The notes below the pieces were generated by a model. That model made no database searches and was not told the DNA's origin. It saw only the letters and a program-made list of their open reading frames with translations. Source: Mrakia gelida (lineage: Eukaryota > Basidiomycota > Tremellomycetes > Cystofilobasidiales > Mrakiaceae). From it: a DNA stretch of 64,000 nucleotides. The DNA is taken from the NCBI GenBank assembly GCA_024345305.1, contig BRON01000004.1, forward strand, positions 930,001-994,000. Reading direction: 5' to 3'. How positions within the stretch are numbered: position 1 is the stretch's first letter; each line of letters begins with the position of its first letter. Of this stretch, positions 24,371-35,340 are shown in pieces. The translations under genes and the position numbers were made by a program.

Positions 24371-26042
24371 ATGGCCGATCTTGAGCAAGGATCTCACTCT
24401 CCCTCGCCTCACTTCGAGGACCACAAGGACGATCTTCCTCAGCACTACGCTGTTCCCACTCTCAACCGAGCTATCACTCCGTTCGTCCCTTTCCTTCCCT
24501 CTTCTCTCGTCTTTCCAGATGCTTCCACAACACCGTCTCGATCAAAATTCAGCTAACCGTATTGCTTATCTTCCTTTCGAACATGACAGTGGAGGACACC
24601 CTCGTCAGTTCATCCCTTTTTGGGATGCGAGCTCGACGCGTCGGCGGCTGAACCCTTTTCTTCTTTTCCTTCTTCTTTCTTCCTTTTCTCTCAGTCGACA
24701 CCTCGCAGCCCTCGTTCCCCGTTTACCACAGGAAGTTCGGAAACCCCGGACCCTTGGGACTCTTCTCTTTCGCTATCACTACCTTCGTCCTCTCGATGGT
24801 GAGTCGCTCTCGCCTTTGCTTCCTCTCCCTTCTTCGTCTTCTTCAAGCTGACGTTTCCCTCTATTTTCTCTTTTCCAGTACAACATCAAGGTCAGGGGAA
24901 TCACTCACCCCAACGTCATCGTCGGTGAGTAGCTGTCGTCGTACGAAACGAACGTTCTGTCTCGAACCACTTTGCTCACCATCTTTCTCGCTTTCGTCCG
25001 CCAGGTATGACCTTCGGTGTCGGAGGTCTCGCTCAGCTTCTCGCCGGACAGTGGGAGTTTGCGGTCGGAAACACCTTCGGAGCCACAGCTTTCTCTGCGT
25101 GAGTCCTCACATCCTTCTTGTCGAAGATCCCGACGCGTTCTCCTCAACGACTTCGGACTGACCTCGAGCTACCTTTCCTTCTCTTCTTCCCTCCCATCAG
25201 CTACGGAACCTTCTGGATCTCTTTCGGTCTCATCTACTGGCCCAGCTCAGGTTCGCAAATCCTCCTCTTCGAGTCTCGACGTCTGCCCCTTGAGCTGATC
25301 ATCTCGCTTCTCTTTCGTCCTTCTTCAGGCATTCTCACTGCCAAGTACGCTGAGGGAGAGCTCGCATCCGCACTCGGTATCTACCTCATGTCTTGGTTCA
25401 TCCTCACCTTCATCATGGCCATTGGGTAAGTTTTCCCTCTCTTTCCGCACGCCGCACGCCCTTCTCCTTGACTGGAGACTGACCGTCGATCTTCGTGCGC
25501 ATCCCCACCCCTCCCACAGAACTCTCAAGGCTTCTCTTGAGCTTGCTGCCACCTTCTGGATTCTCGATTGCGCTTTCCTGATGCTCGCTGTTGGGTGAGT
25601 CCCAGTCTTTTCAGTGGGCGGTTCGCGTCTTCGACACATTTTCGCCCACTCGGCCACGTCTCTCGAACCAGAGCTGACTCTCTTCCTTCTCACTCTACAG
25701 AGAGTTCACCGAGTCTGCCGGGTGCCACACCGCCGGAGGATACCTCGGTATTATCGTGCGTCCAAATCTCGCTTTGTTTACATTTCCCGACTCCTTTCCT
25801 CGCTCACACCTTCCCTCTCTTCCTTTCTTCTTCTCCAGGCCGCCTTCACTGCTCTTTACACCGGAGCCGTCGGACTGTACACTCCCGAGACCAGCTACTT
25901 CACCCTTCCATCTTGTGAGTGTTCTTTCCCTTTCGAGTTCAACCCTCCCGCGCGTCGACAACGACTGACTTCCGATGTTCTTCTCTTCTTCCTCGCTTGT
26001 TCAGACGACCTCTCCGGAGCCAACAAGGTCAAGAAAAACTGA
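24371..26042 (+). CDS. GPR1/FUN34/YaaH (Ato-type) acetate transporter
   Basis: Plasma-membrane acetate/proton symporter family. The N-terminal tail is MADLEQGSHSPSPHFEDHKD. The family signature near the first helix is GNPGPLGLFSF (consensus NPAPLGL). Six hydrophobic segments follow, each largely in its own exon: LFSFAITTFVLSM, GMTFGVGGLAQLLAG, YGTFWISFGLIYWPSSG, ALGIYLMSWFILTFIMAIG, LELAATFWILDCAFLMLAVG and AAFTALYTGAVGLYT. The C-terminus is DDLSGANKVKKN, stop TGA at 26040-26042. About ten introns. In related fungi these genes respond to acetate or loss of glucose; nothing here shows regulation directly. Confidence 0.95.
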
Positions 26043-26559
26043 TGAGGTTGATAAAAGGAACGTCCGGTCTGCATCTGTTATCTTAGGTCGAATCGAACGA
26101 GAGCTTCGGTCGACGCGTCGTTGTTTTGAATTTTGGGTTTCTGGTTTCTCCTCTCTTTCATTTGTTCTTTGTGTTCTTCTGTGCATTTTACGATTTATGA
26201 CTCTCAGTATTTACATCTGGACGTGATAATCGGTGTAGTCGCTGAGCGCAAGTCCAGTCTCGGAGTCAGACGCGTCGCACCTCTCCTTCGTCGACGTCGC
26301 TTCGCTTACTGGGAGACGACGGCTCGATCGCAGGTTCTCTCTCCTTCGCTCTTACTCCAACAGAAACCCCATTCGTTCACTCCACCTCAGCTGACCTGGG
26401 AGATCAAAAATGTTGAGCTCTCGAAGGTCGGGCGAACTGCGCCCTTGATGAGCTCTGATTTTCGCGAGCTCGCACTTTCTGAGCTTCCTCCAACTCCCTC
26501 CTTCCCTCCCTCCCCTCCCTCTCTTTTTTCCCTCCCCTTCCCTCTCCTCTCTCTCTCCG
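26043..26559. other. Intergenic, no supported gene
   Basis: 3' end of the transporter and promoter of the helicase. A CT-rich tract (26490-26560) runs straight into the helicase start. Nothing else seen. Confidence 0.5.
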
Positions 26560-29033
26560 ATGTCTTCCGCCGAAGTCAAACCCAAGAAGATCAAAAAGTC
26601 CAAGGGCGCCTTTGGAAAGGACGGACAGGATCCTCGAGTCGCTGCTCCTGCTCCTTCAGCTGTCGTCGAGGAGGAATCCGCTCCCAAGCCCAAGAAGGAC
26701 AAGAAGAGGAAGGCTGAGGCCTCCGTCGCCGAGTCCTCTACCACCGCTTCGGCTGTTGTCGACGAGGAGGCTGCTCGAAAGGAAAAGAAGCGACTGAAGA
26801 AGGAGAAGAAGGCTGCTGCCGCCGCCCTCGCTGCTTCCTCCTCCTCCTCGACGGCTGCCCCCGCCGCTCCTGCTCCTGCCACCGCCTCCCTCACCACTGG
26901 ACCCCTCTCCGCCGCTTCCCTCGCCTACCTCGCCGAGCACTCCATCACCGTTTCCCACCCTTACACTCCCCTCCTCGACATGGCCACCCTCCCGATATCA
27001 GCCAAGCTCGCGCCAGCTCTCAAGGAGTTCGCGAAGCCTACTCCCATCCAGGCTTGCTCGTGGCCAGCTCTGTTCGCTGGAAAGGATGTCGTTGGAGTTG
27101 CGGAGACTGGATCTGGAAAGACCCTTGGTTTCGGAGTGAGCTTTCTCGTCCTTCTTTCTGATGACCTTCGCGTCGCGCTTCCTTCCCTCCCCGCTTCTGC
27201 TTCCTCATCTCCCATGAGCTCAGCTGACCTTCTCGTCTACTTCTTCGACGCTTCGTTCTCTAGATCCCCGCCATGCAGCACCTCCTCTCTCTCCCCCAGA
27301 CCACCGGTCGAACCGCCGTCCCCTCTCCTTCCGTCCTCGTCGTCTCCCCAACTCGAGAGCTCGCCCTCCAAACCTCCGCTACTCTCACCGCCCTCTGCGC
27401 CCTCCTCGGATACAAGTCCGTCTGTCTCTTCGGAGGAATGCCTAAGGGAGAGCAGGTCGCGCTCCTCAGGCAGGAGGGACTCAAGGTCGTCGTCGGAACC
27501 CCTGGTCGAGTTTTGGATTTGGTGAACGATGGAGCCGTCAGCTTCGAGAAGTGAGTTTCGGCTTTATTTTGCATCGGGACGGGCGGTGCTGCTCGAGACG
27601 GGGGAGTCCTTCGAGATATCTGCGTTGTAAGGAAGCTCGAGCTAGAGGGAAGGAGACGAAAGCTCACCTCTCTTCGCGTCTTTCGTTTCTTCTCGTCAGG
27701 GTCACCTACCTCGTTCTCGATGAGGCGGATCGAATGCTCGACAAGGGTTTCGAGAACGATATCCGACAGATCATTGGATACTGCCCTGTTGAGGGACGAC
27801 AGACTCTCATGTGTGAGTTCGCTTTTCCTCGCCGCGTCGGATCCCAAGTCGTCGACTGGAGCTCGAGACTGACACTCGTTTTCTTCGTTCGAAACCTCAG
27901 TCTCCGCCACCTGGCCCGAGTCCGTCCGTCAACTCGCCAACACCTTCATGAAGACCCCCGTCCGAATCACCGTTGGATCCGACGAGCTTTCCGCCAACTC
28001 TCGAGTCGAGCAGAGTACGTCCTTCTCCCTCTTCCTCTGGCTCGTACAAGCACGAGCTGACGGTGTCTTCTCTCCCTTCGACTCCCCTAGACGTCGAGGT
28101 CTTCAACACTTCCCGAGACAAGGATCCTCGTCTGCTCTCCCTCCTTCGATCTCACTCTGCTGCTCACACCGGAGGAGCCAAGCACATCCCTCTTCGAATC
28201 CTCGTCTTCGCCCTCTACAAGAAGGAGGCCACTCGACTCGAGCAGACTATCCGACGAGCTGGATTCAAGGTCGCTGGACTGCATGGAGATATGGGGCAGA
28301 AGGAGCGAATGGCCGCGTTGGAGGGATTCGTTTCTGGAGAGGTTGGAGTTTTGGTCGCCACTGGTGAGTCTTCCCTTCGCTTCTTCGAGCCCGACGATCG
28401 AACCGAACTGATGTGAGATGCTCTTCCGACGGTTCTTCAGATGTCGCTGCTCGAGGACTCGATATTCCCGATGTCTCGCTGGTTATCAACGTCACCTTCC
28501 CTTTGACCGTCGGTGGGTCGCGTCTCTCTCATCCCTCGTCTTCTTGCCCTCCTCGCCTTCGAACCTTCGCTGATCACTTCTCTCCTTCTCGCCTCTGCCT
28601 CCCAGAGGACTACATTCACCGAATCGGACGAACTGGTCGAGGAGGAAAGCTGGGAAAGAGTGTCACTTTCTTCGTTCGTCCCTCCTCGCCTTCGTCTCGT
28701 CGCTCTTCCCAATCCCCCGCCCGCTGACCTTTCCTCTCTTCCCGTTTTAATTCGTACAGACTGGAGAGAACCACGAAACCGCTCTCGCTGGAGAGTTCAT
28801 GCGAGTGTTGCGAGATGCTGGAGTCACGATCCCCGAGGAGATGGGTCGATTCCCTTCCACGATCAAGAAGCGAGGTGCGTCGTCATCTGCCTCCCTTCCT
28901 CGGGCCCCTTCGAACATATCAACTGACCTTAGTTCTCGTACATGCTTGGTTTCCAACAGAGCACGGATCCTACGGAGCCTTCTTCAAGGACATCGGAGAC
29001 GCGCCTGCCGCGAAGAAGATCAAGTTCGATTGA
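26560..29033 (+). CDS. DBP3: DEAD-box ATP-dependent RNA helicase, Dbp3-like
   Basis: Nucleolar RNA helicase for 60S ribosomal subunit assembly. A Lys-rich N-terminus ([25 protein letters not shown]) with Ala/Ser stretches is typical of the Dbp3 group. Motifs in order: Q motif [10 protein letters not shown]; motif I AETGSGKT; Ia PTRELALQ; Ib [23 protein letters not shown] ([16 protein letters not shown], Phe completed across the intron as T|TC); [43 protein letters not shown]. The C-terminus is basic, ending KKIKFD with TGA at 29031-29033. About eight introns. Assignment to Dbp3 rather than Dbp2 rests on the basic N-terminus and C-terminal [10 protein letters not shown]. Confidence 0.92.
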
Positions 29034-29269
29034 TTGTAGACTGTTTTCTCTCCTTCGTAGATACTAGACTCTCTTCTTTCTCGTTCTATACGCGGGGATG
29101 CATACCTTATTCTTCTCCCTCGCTTGTGAGAAGCAAGAAAAAGTCGAAAAATAGATTCTAATCGCCAAGCAGTTCAACCCTCCGAACTTCGAGCCTTCGA
29201 TGAGAACGTCACACCCGTTTCCTTGCTCTTCTTTCCACACCCACCCACCACCCCCCAAACAACCAAAAC

Positions 29270-32200
29270 ATGGCGAATCGCACTCTTCTACTTCTACTCT
29301 TTGCAGTCATCGCACTCGCACTCGTTCCCCAGGTTCAGGCCTTTGGAGCTGGGTGAGTCGTCGGGAGGAAGGGGGAGGAGAGGAGAGATCCCTTCGTCCA
29401 AGGCTGACCATCTCTCTACCTCTCTCTTCTCCCTCGCGCGTCTATTCGAATCTTGGTTGGTCTTATAGTAACATTCCCGAGTGAGTCTGAAGTTCTGCTT
29501 CTTTTTGGAAGTCGGGGAGCTCTGGGGAGGGCAGGAAAAGAAGAAAGAAGGGAACGAAGGGAAGGTGACACCGCTTCGCTTCGAGGGTGGAGCGAAGAGG
29601 TGAACGCTCGCCTTGTGTAGCTCGCTTCAGGGCACGAGAGGATGCTCAGAGCTCAGGAGCATTTCTCTCGCATCTCCTTACGAGACTATGCTGGTCGAAG
29701 AAGTCTTTTCAACGCGGTGGAAGGAAGGGCGAAGGAAAGAGATGGAACGCTGATCTCTCTTGCTCGCTTTCACCCCTTCCCTCGTTCACTCTTGCCAGCT
29801 ATGCCTACCTCGAGGGAAAGGCCTTCCGACACGGAGACATCGAGGATATCCTCGAGGAGATGGTCAAGAAGGTCGGAGGAGGCTTCTTGGGATTGGTTCG
29901 TACAGAGCCGTCTTTAAAAAACGAAGGGAAGGAAAGGGAAGAGTCCGAGCTCAAGCTGACGATCCCTTCCTTCTTTCACCTCCCGTTCTTTCCCTCAGGG
30001 ATCTGGAGCCAAGTTCTCGGGTCTCGATATCAAGGTGAGTCTCTCTTGAGCCCTCGAGGCCACGCTTGTTCGCAAGCTCCGGCTGATCGTTTCGTCTCAA
30101 CTTGGTGCCCTTTCTTTCAGCGAGGTGAGCTCGAGCTTCCTTTCGCCTTCGCTCTTCGTGTCCAGGGACTGACCGAGCTTCAATCGTGTAGTCTACTTCG
30201 GTAACTGGCTTCGAGACTACTCTCAGGCTATCGACATCGCGTCTCTCAAGAAGACCAACGTCCAATCAATCCTGAACCTTCTCATGGCTCTCGGGTTCAT
30301 GACCTTCGGATGTGAGTCTTCGTCGCAACAGCTCGAGTCTTTCCTTCCATACTCAAAGAGAGCGACTGACTCCTCCGCTCGTACTCTCCTTCCAGACGCG
30401 ACTGCTGAGTTTGAGATCACGGAGGAAAGGGTGAGTCGAGACGTGCGACGTTCTCTGTGCTCGAGTCGAGACGCGAACGTCGGACTCGCACATCGTCCGT
30501 GCTTTCTCGTCTCTCGCTGCTGATCAGATCCTTCCTTTCTCAACGCAGATCGGAGTTTACCTTCCCGTCGAGCACATCGATAACCCTAAGGGTTACGGTG
30601 GAACTGAGGATCCTAGGAAGGTTCGTTCGAGTCTTTCGTCGCTCCCTCGCGTCTCCTTCTCGGCTGACCTCTCTCTCTTCTTCCCTTCGTCTTGGTTCGA
30701 ACAGTACCACCCCAAGCTTCGAGGACCCATCGACCCTCGAGAGCTGGAGATCGATCCCCACGTTCGTCTTGACTCGTCTCGTCTTCTCTTCTTCGACGTT
30801 TGTTCGTTCCTTCGAGACACTGATCCCTTTTTCCCTCGCGTTCTTCCCTTCAATCTCAGACCGGAATGAAGAACTACATCGCCAACGAGAACGGAAACTG
30901 GGACACCTCCAAGGCGCTCGTTCGAAGGACAATCGAGAAGTGCATCCATCACGCTCGTCTCCATCGAGCTCAGGGTCAGTTTTGAATCTCGACGCGCAAT
31001 TGTCCGTCGTTCGATCTTCGTGGACTGACTCAGTCTTCGATGTTTACTTCTCCAGGTCGAGACGAGGATGAGTACGAGGCTTATCGCCTTCTCGGACAAG
31101 CTATGCATACTCTCGAGGACTTCACCGCCGTGAGTCCCGATTGTCCGGATCGACGCGTCGCGTTTTCTTTCGCTGGCTACTCTCTCTCCCACCCCTCCTC
31201 GAGTTTCTTCTCGCTGACCACTCTTCCCTCCCGCCTCTCCTCTCTCTTGAATCTGCAGCACTCAAACTTCTGCGAGCTCGCTCTCATCTTCCACGGGTAC
31301 CGAGACGTCTTCCCTCACGTCGGTCGGGACTGCAAGATCAAGGCACCCAACGGCTCGATGGTTCATCCTCTCACTACCGGAACCTTTGGAGGCGCAGACT
31401 TCATGCACTCGATGCTCGGAGAAGCCGGAGACCATCTCTCGGAAGCCTCGTTGACGGACCTTTCGAAAGCGGTCGGAAAGGCTCGAAGCGAGTCGTCCGA
31501 CAACACCAACTCAGGACTTCGATCGCTCTTCATGCAGATCCCTGGAGGAGAGGGAGAGACGATGTCGAGGGATATGGACGACATCACTCGGGCTGGTCAG
31601 CCTGGATCAGGAGCTCAAGATCCCAGTACGATGACTCCTCAGCAGGTACGCTCGTTCACTTCCCTTTCCTTCTCGTTCGTTCCGCTCCTGACGATTAACT
31701 CGACGACTTTTCAGCTTCACGATACCCTCTGGAAGGTTCTCGTCTTCCGAGACAAGGTCATGAAGGGAATCGAGAACACCATCGCTCGAATTCCAGGACT
31801 CAGCGGGTTGATCGAGAAGGTGAGAGAAACTCCTCCCTCTTTCCTGCCATGGCTCGTTCGCTGACTCGTTCGCGTCCTCTTTCCGAATTCCCAGATCACC
31901 AACTCTCTCTCGGTCTTCGTTCTCGCCACCCTCGAGCCTTACCTCGGTCCCATCCTCAAGTCCGCGACTGGAGGATTGTCGGCTCTCTCTGAGGAAGTGA
32001 TCAACGATCCCGAGCAGTTCGCCGTCGTTCGTCCTTGCTTCTCCCCTCTCTTCTCGAGGACGCGTCGCTGACTTCGACTCGCTTCGCTCCTTCATCAGTT
32101 CGAGAACCCTCAAGCTTCCGATCCCACCCACTCCTTTGCTTCCAAGGATCACTTCGGACTCATCCTCAACGAGCCCGCTGGGATGCTCGCTCGAATCAAC

Positions 32201-33490
32201 ATCAAGCACGCGATTGTTGGTATCGTTAAGGCTTGGGACGACGTGAGTTCTCGTTCTGTCCTCAGCGACAAGTCTTCGATGCTCGCGAGCTGATGGTCAT
32301 TCCCCCGTCTTCCTTCCCTCCGCAGAACAACATGGATCCTCGACAGGTCGCCGACGCTGCTTGGGAGGGAGTCTTCCACCCAAACTTCGCCTCGGGACGT
32401 TCTCAGGTCCAGCAGGAGATGCTCGAGTTCATGAAGTCTTGGATTGAAGGACAAGGGAGGAACAAGCAGGAGGTCCTTTCCCGACTTACCATGTGCGTCC
32501 CTTCGTCCTCTTCTTTCAAAGTGCCATCACGTCGAAGGCTATTGTAGCTGATCTGTCCTCCTCGTCTTCTTTCCTCTCAGGGCGAAAGTTCGATCTGGAG
32601 ACAACCGAAGGATCGGAGACACCTCGACGGTGACTCACTCGCACGACCACGCTGTTCGTCTTCTTCTCTCCCTTCTTCTTCGCATCGTTCCTCTCGTTCT
32701 GACATCTCCTCGTCTTGTTTCCCTCTTTTCTCTTAGACTGGAGTTCCCGCCGGCGGTCTTCAAGGTTCGTTTGCTCTGACCATCGAGAAAGCGACGCGTC
32801 GAGGCGAAGCTGACTTCGAGCCTCTTCTTCCTTTCCTATCTCTCAGGCATGCTCGCCTCCAACAACATCCACGTCCCTGGAGCTCAGTACCTCAACATGG
32901 GAGAGGATCTTCTCGCTGGAAAGATGCCTGGAAGCGCCGGTTTCGGTCAAGGAAACCAGCAAGGAGCGTGGAGAGGAATGCCCGACGAGTCGTCCAACTC
33001 CAACTCTGGGTACCAAAGCGGAGGAGGAGGATACCAGCAGCAAGCTCCCCAGCACCAGCAACAGCAGCAGCAGTCGTACAACCAGCCCAGCTACAACGAG
33101 CCTCCCCAGCACCAGCAGTCGAGCTACCAGCAGTGGTCGAACTACAACCAACCTCCCTCTCAGCAGTCTTGGAACCAGCCTCCTCCTCCCTCTCAGTGGA
33201 ACCAGGAACCTCCTCAGCAGCACCACCAACAGCATCAGCAGCAGCAGCAGGGAGGATGGAACCAGCCTCCTCCTCAGGACTGGAACCAAGGAGGGGGACC
33301 TCCTCATCACCAGCAGCAGCAGTTCGGCGGAGGAGGAGAGCCTCCTTTCGGAGGACAGCACCACCAGCAGCGAGACGACGATGACGACGGACGAGGAGGA
33401 GGAGGATACCCCGGAGCTGGTCGACATGGAGGAGGGGGTCACCACGGAGGAGGAGGTCACCAGGGAGGAGGGGGAGGAGGATCGAACTGA
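29270..33490 (+). CDS. Het-C family protein with Q/P/G-rich tail
   Basis: Homologue of the Neurospora HET-C heterokaryon-incompatibility protein; in most fungi the everyday role is unclear. A signal peptide (MANRTLLLLLFAVIALALVP) leads into FGAGNIPDYAYLEGKAFRHG, the conserved start of the family. Further conserved parts are KRVYFGNWLRDYSQAID, GRDEDEYEAYRLLGQAMHTL followed by EDFTAHSNFCELALI, and VFPHVGRDC. The body is about 580 residues and the tail about 210, rich in Gln, Pro, Asn and Gly (QPPPPSQWNQEPPQQ, then GGGG blocks). About 18 exons include a 12-nt exon (29469-29480) and a 4-nt exon (30121-30124). Stop TGA at 33488-33490. Total about 790 residues. Allelic incompatibility in this species is not implied by the sequence. 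Confidence 0.93.
29469..29480 (+). other. 12-nt micro-exon of the Het-C gene
   Basis: Sequence TAACATTCCCGA between AG (29467-29468) and GTGAGT (29481). It supplies the residues between GAG and YAYLEGK and rebuilds the family sequence FGAGNIPDYAYLEGK. The following intron is long for this genome (29481-29798). Confidence 0.8.
30121..30124 (+). other. 4-nt micro-exon (CGAG) of the Het-C gene
   Basis: CGAG lies between TTTCAG (ending 30120) and GTGAGC (from 30125). Joining GGTCTCGATATCAAG, CGA-G and TCTACTTCGGTAACTGG gives LDIK-R-VYFGNW, matching the conserved KRVYFGNWLRDYSQ block. Without it the frame breaks. The next intron has its own CTGAC and a TGTAG acceptor. Confidence 0.85.
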
Positions 33491-33986
33491 GTTCGAACGT
33501 CGAACGTCGAGGGTTGAGGTTCATTCGTTTCTTTCTCGTCTCTCTTTTCGTAGTGTTTTCTCGTATCGTCGCTTGCTTTCAGTCTCATTTGCTTAGTTCT
33601 TCTCGATTGATCTTGGTTCGATTCCTTCTTCGAGTGAGGTCGAGCGCGGACGAACGTCGTCGAAAGAAGAGCGACAGTTGAAGAACCGACGCGTCTCGAG
33701 TTTACTTGTCGCATATCTCAACCTCAAGAACGATGAAGTCAACCATGACCTGCGTGAAGATGATACTCAAGAAGGCTCTCGGACGACATGAGGACGCGCG
33801 AACTCGATTCGAGTGACGGCGAACGCGTCGCCGTTCACTCTGCTGCTCCCCGGTCAAACAAACTGTCTCGTTCCAGCTTTCGAAGCGTCGAGGCCCAGCT
33901 CGACCGTTTCGGGGAGCGGGTGTAGGAGCTGACTTGATGAGGGCAGGGAAAGATCCTAAAGGGTGATGATGGATGCGAGAAGCCTG
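33491..33986. other. 3' flank of Het-C gene
   Basis: T-rich 3' untranslated sequence, then GC-rich sequence with no open frame that resembles a gene. A B-box-like GGTTCGATTCC at about 33614 has no matching A-box or cloverleaf arms. Confidence 0.5.
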
Positions 33987-34005
33987 CTCGGCTCCAGGCA
34001 TTTCA
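33987..34005 (+). repeat. Left terminal inverted repeat
   Basis: CTCGGCTCCAGGCATTTCA; one mismatch to its partner at 34603-34621. Confidence 0.75.
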
Positions 34006-34602
34006 AGCTTCACGAAGTTGAAGTGCAGTTGTAATGAAATGCTTTTGTAGTTGACTTGTAGTGCAAAGCATTACAAAGCACTACAGAGCCCTTTCAACTT
34101 CACTTCACTACGTCTCTCGTGAGTGAAGTTCGAAGTGCGTGCAGTTCATCAGCCTCGTCTCCGACGACACCGCGTCTCGTCTGATGCAGATTGTGGTTGT
34201 TTCTCCTCTGTCTGTACATTCATGGCTCCATGCCCCTGTTTCTCTGTCTCTTCGATTGAGTCGTACCGTCCGTGGCGTGAAAGAGCGAGATTTCTCGCGA
34301 GCGACGCGCGTCGCCGCAGCGTCCTCCGTCGTCTCGTTTCGAGGGTCCGCGCCATTTTCGGCTCAATTATGGTCTCGCAGGACTCTCTACGGTATGACAG
34401 AACTTCCTGAATGGGATAGAAGGTCTAGAAAGATGCCAGAAGAACAAAGGAAGGACGCGTCGCCGCTGGGTCGAGATTGAACTTCATTCAACTTCATTAC
34501 AACTGCAGTAGTGCGATTTTCTTGCATTACAGTCGCACTTCAACTACAGTAGTGCATTCTGATCCCAAGCACTACACTACAAGCCCAAAATCTGAAGTGA
34601 AG

Positions 34603-34621
34603 TGAAGTGCCTGGAGCCGAG
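34603..34621 (-). repeat. Right terminal inverted repeat
   Basis: Reverse complement reads CTCGGCTCCAGGCACTTCA, pairing with 33987-34005. Confidence 0.75.
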
Positions 34622-35340
34622 GAGAAGGAGGGGAGGGAGGCCACGCGACGCGTCGCACAACCCCTCGCGTTCGAACGTTCTCCGATCCAAGTCTTGAGCA
34701 TCGATGCTCGCCGAGAGTCGACTCAGGGGTTGGTAGAGGAACAGAGAAGTGTCAATCTTCTCGTGGACCTGTCAGGATCTCTCGGAACCGCAGGACAACA
34801 AGGGAGAAAAAGGACTTCTCGATCCTCCCTCCCCGGAAAGCCCAGGCTTTCTCGCGCGTCTAATCTTCTTTTCCTTGCCCTCCAGACAGCCTAGGCTGTC
34901 CCCCAAGCGATGACCAGACACGCTCCTTCTATAGGTACTCCTAAAGACATCGCACCAGAAGCAGATTTTCTCCTTGCCGCGGACTTTGCTCCGGGGAGAG
35001 TCGAGTCTCAGCCTTCGAGCCCCCCTCATGGACAGTTTCGTGCGCGCTTCTCTTCGACCTTTGTTTTGACCTGTGCTCCGGGAATCAATCGATCGGGAAC
35101 TCCTTTTGCCATGCTTCCAGAACCCCCACAAACAGACCTTAAGCAGTTTCTCCTTCAACGTCCAACCTCAGCACCTCCCTTCCCTCGATCCAACGACCTT
35201 TCCTCTCCCTCTCTCCCTCCCTCACTCCTCGACCTCCCTCTTCTCTCGCTCTTCGACCACTACGACCGATACGACATTCACGACTCTCAACAACACTCTC
35301 CTCCGTCCAGATCCCCTTCGATTATTGAGCTCAACGAAGG
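34622..35340. other. Intergenic upstream of the DUF6534-type gene
   Basis: No supported gene. The last 200 bases (CT-rich, 35160-35340) are probably promoter and 5' untranslated region of the next gene. Small open frames here lack family features. Confidence 0.45.

Larger units (their letters stand above)
33987..34621. mobile_element. MITE-like element with inverted terminal repeats
   Basis: The left end CTCGGCTCCAGGCATTTCA (33987-34005) matches the reverse complement of the right end (34603-34621) at 18 of 19 positions. Just inside lie further inverted matches: GCAGTTGTAATGAA at 34025-34038 and its reverse complement at 34493-34506. Clusters of short AGTGCA/TTGTAGTG-type repeats fill about 120 bases at each end, as in hAT-type elements. 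The middle (about 34110-34480) has no transposase frame, so the element is non-autonomous if it is mobile. No clean target-site duplication is visible; GAGAAG occurs near both edges but with a 4-base offset. Confidence 0.65.

Noticed and set aside
33605..33640. Second B-box-like GGTTCGATTCC
   Set aside because: No cloverleaf can be built around it; it lies in the 3' flank of the Het-C gene.
33975..34632. Target-site duplication GAGAAG around the inverted-repeat element
   Set aside because: The left copy is separated from the repeat by four or five bases and GAGAAG-type sequence is common here, so it is not reliable evidence.
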